Shown piece after piece: positions 62,640-64,000 of a DNA stretch of 64,000 nucleotides. The notes beneath the pieces were generated by a model, which saw only the letters and a program-made list of their open reading frames with translations, was not told the DNA's origin and ran no database searches. Origin of the DNA: Argopecten irradians (lineage: Eukaryota > Mollusca > Bivalvia > Pectinida > Pectinidae); contig NC_091141.1 in assembly GCF_041381155.1 (NCBI RefSeq), positions 24,014,828-24,078,827 of the forward strand, read 5' to 3'. Positions within the stretch are counted from its first letter, which is position 1. The number at the start of each line of letters is the position of its first letter. Both the position numbers and the translations under genes were made by a program.

Positions 62640-64000
62640 ATCATTTATTACCAATTCATGCTTATAAACACATAGATAATTCTCAGAATTTCAGAGTGAA
62701 TGATACATTGGAGTTTAACCTCCCTTTCGCCGTCTGTATTAATATTCTCCTTCACATCCATTATCTTCATTTTTGGTGAATGTACACGTTTCTCCTGTAA
62801 AACAGATCTAACATTAGCTTGTTGCAAATCATTAGTTCGCTTATAGTTGCGAACAACAGCTGATATATGACCAGTCTTTTCTACCACCAACTGTTCATCC
62901 ACCCCAGCATTGTATAAGCGAGTAGCGGCTGTAGCCCTCAATGAATGATTGAGTAAAATCCCTTTAATCCAGCGGACTCGCAGAGTCGTCCAACCGTTTG
63001 TTGGAGCTGGTGACCTCCTACAGGTTGATCAACATACCAACAATCTCCTGTACCAGATCTTTAGGGTCGGAGGTAAAGGGCATCACATTTACCATGTTTA
63101 GGCCTGACAAAAATATGAAAACGGTATTAAAGATAAGTATCTATTATTATCAGTGTGATAAACAACTCGTCAAAACCTTTATAAACTCACTTTTTTGATA
63201 ACATATAGTTTAACACTGTTTTATATTCAAAGAATTACTGTATATAAATTCAAAAACTAACTCCATTTAAATTAAGGCAACAATTAATTCCAATATTATT
63301 CAAAATCTTACCTGAGACTAATGTATCGCATATATATTCTAACAGGACATTTGGCAGGATTCAGCGTATTCTCGTTGGCTCTTGTTACTTTTGGTGATAC
63401 CTATCTGTGAAGAAGACCCCCAGGATTAGTTTTTGACACGATTTCTGTGTATTGAAGATATTTTCGTCTATCTGGGTTTTCTTTGACATAAATTTGGCTC
63501 ATTTCACCACATCTTAAATTACGATGTTTCTGTCCTGCCCTGAGAGCGAAATTTAAACCCAGTTGAAACAATAGTGTATCCAACAGTTTTTGTAGTGCAT
63601 CGTCACCTAAAATATTTTTCTCTCATTGTTGTTTTTCCTGGTCTTCTGATATAACGTTGGCTTGTATTTTACTGATGCCTAATCCTTGTTTTGATAGATG
63701 TTTCATTTAAGCATATAAAACACGTAAGCCAGTAAATTCTGCATCATCCAAAAAGTTCACATATCGTCCGTTGGTTCGAAAATGATGTTGGATGCTTACA
63801 ACCATCTCATATAAGCTATTCGGTTTATATTTACCACCATTTTTATTTCCAGCATCCACAACAACAAAAACTCAATGCCTCGTTTAGCACTGGAATTGTC
63901 AATTTCATACAGTCTGTTTTAAAGCCAGTTATATCCTTATTGTGAGCAATTTTCTCTTGACGGTTTTGAAGCCATCCAACGAACCCATTCAATGCACACT
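62640..64000 (-). mobile_element. Broken DUF3504 tyrosine recombinase, Crypton-like
   Basis: Minus-strand pieces resemble the KIAA1958/DUF3504 family of tyrosine-recombinase-derived proteins. At 62941-62760 there is RATAATRLYNAGVDEQLV and EKTGHISAVVRNYKRT, carrying the catalytic-domain pattern T-G-H near the C-terminus. At 63050-62970 there is VGGHQLQQTV-like sequence, and at 63583-63401 LLFQLGLNFALRAGQKHRNL. The order matches the family, with the N-terminal part beyond the right edge. The pieces lie in different frames, so the copy is broken and of moderate age. A Crypton-type DNA transposon is most likely. A recombinase of a DIRS-like element cannot be fully excluded without the rest. Confidence 0.7.

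Larger units (their letters stand above)
53146..62640 (+). other. First intron of the Kv channel gene, repeat-rich
   Basis: No S1-S6 coding exon or other gene was recognised. It holds the foldbacks at 53726-53850, 57883-58021, 58034-58118 and 60216-60348, the inverted copy of the 21-kb repeat, and a SINE. Several open frames of 60-110 codons occur, but they lie in foldbacks or AT-rich DNA and show no family motif. Confidence 0.5.

Overview
The window looks like nuclear DNA of a mollusc, most likely a bivalve. The evidence is intron-rich genes with GT-AG junctions in AT-rich DNA, very many small foldback/MITE repeats, a tRNA-derived SINE of a kind I associate with bivalves, an IgGFc-binding-like membrane protein, and DUF3504 tyrosine-recombinase remnants. 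No prokaryotic or organellar features were seen. All gene models were built by hand from splice signals, reading phase and paralogue or family comparison. Nothing was searched against a database.

Layout. (1) 1-17.6 kb, minus strand: two tandem copies of a block of about 5.3-6 kb, each carrying one six-coding-exon gene plus a 5' UTR exon. The gene encodes a 205-aa secreted, cysteine-free protein made of two related ~75-residue repeats and a His-rich tail. The first bases of the window already match 12.28 kb, so the array may continue to the left. A 3.3-kb foldback element with ~1.3-kb inverted arms (8.48-11.76 kb) lies between the copies. (2) 18.4-20.95 kb, plus strand: a three-exon gene for a 526-aa type I membrane protein with an IgGFc-binding-type ectodomain. 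(3) 21-26.2 kb: a repeat cluster with several foldback elements and a 5'-truncated LINE. (4) 26.2-41.64 kb, plus strand: a complete 13-exon gamma-glutamyltransferase gene (618 aa) with the catalytic residues I can recognise intact. (5) 41.6-52.5 kb: gene-poor DNA with MITEs, minisatellites and a tandem-core repeat. (6) 52.54-53.15 kb, plus strand: the first coding exon of a Shaw/Kv3-type potassium channel; the rest lies beyond the right edge. (7) 53.1-62.6 kb: the channel's first intron, rich in foldback repeats. (8) 62.6-64.0 kb, minus strand: a broken DUF3504 (Crypton-like) recombinase running off the right edge.

The genes do not form one pathway. The duplicated secreted protein and the neighbouring IgGFc-binding-like receptor are both extracellular and could both belong to mucosal or haemolymph defence, but only their proximity suggests this. 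The least familiar item is the duplicated two-repeat secreted family: its internal duplication is mirrored in the exon-intron structure, and the two paralogues differ in protein patches rather than evenly.
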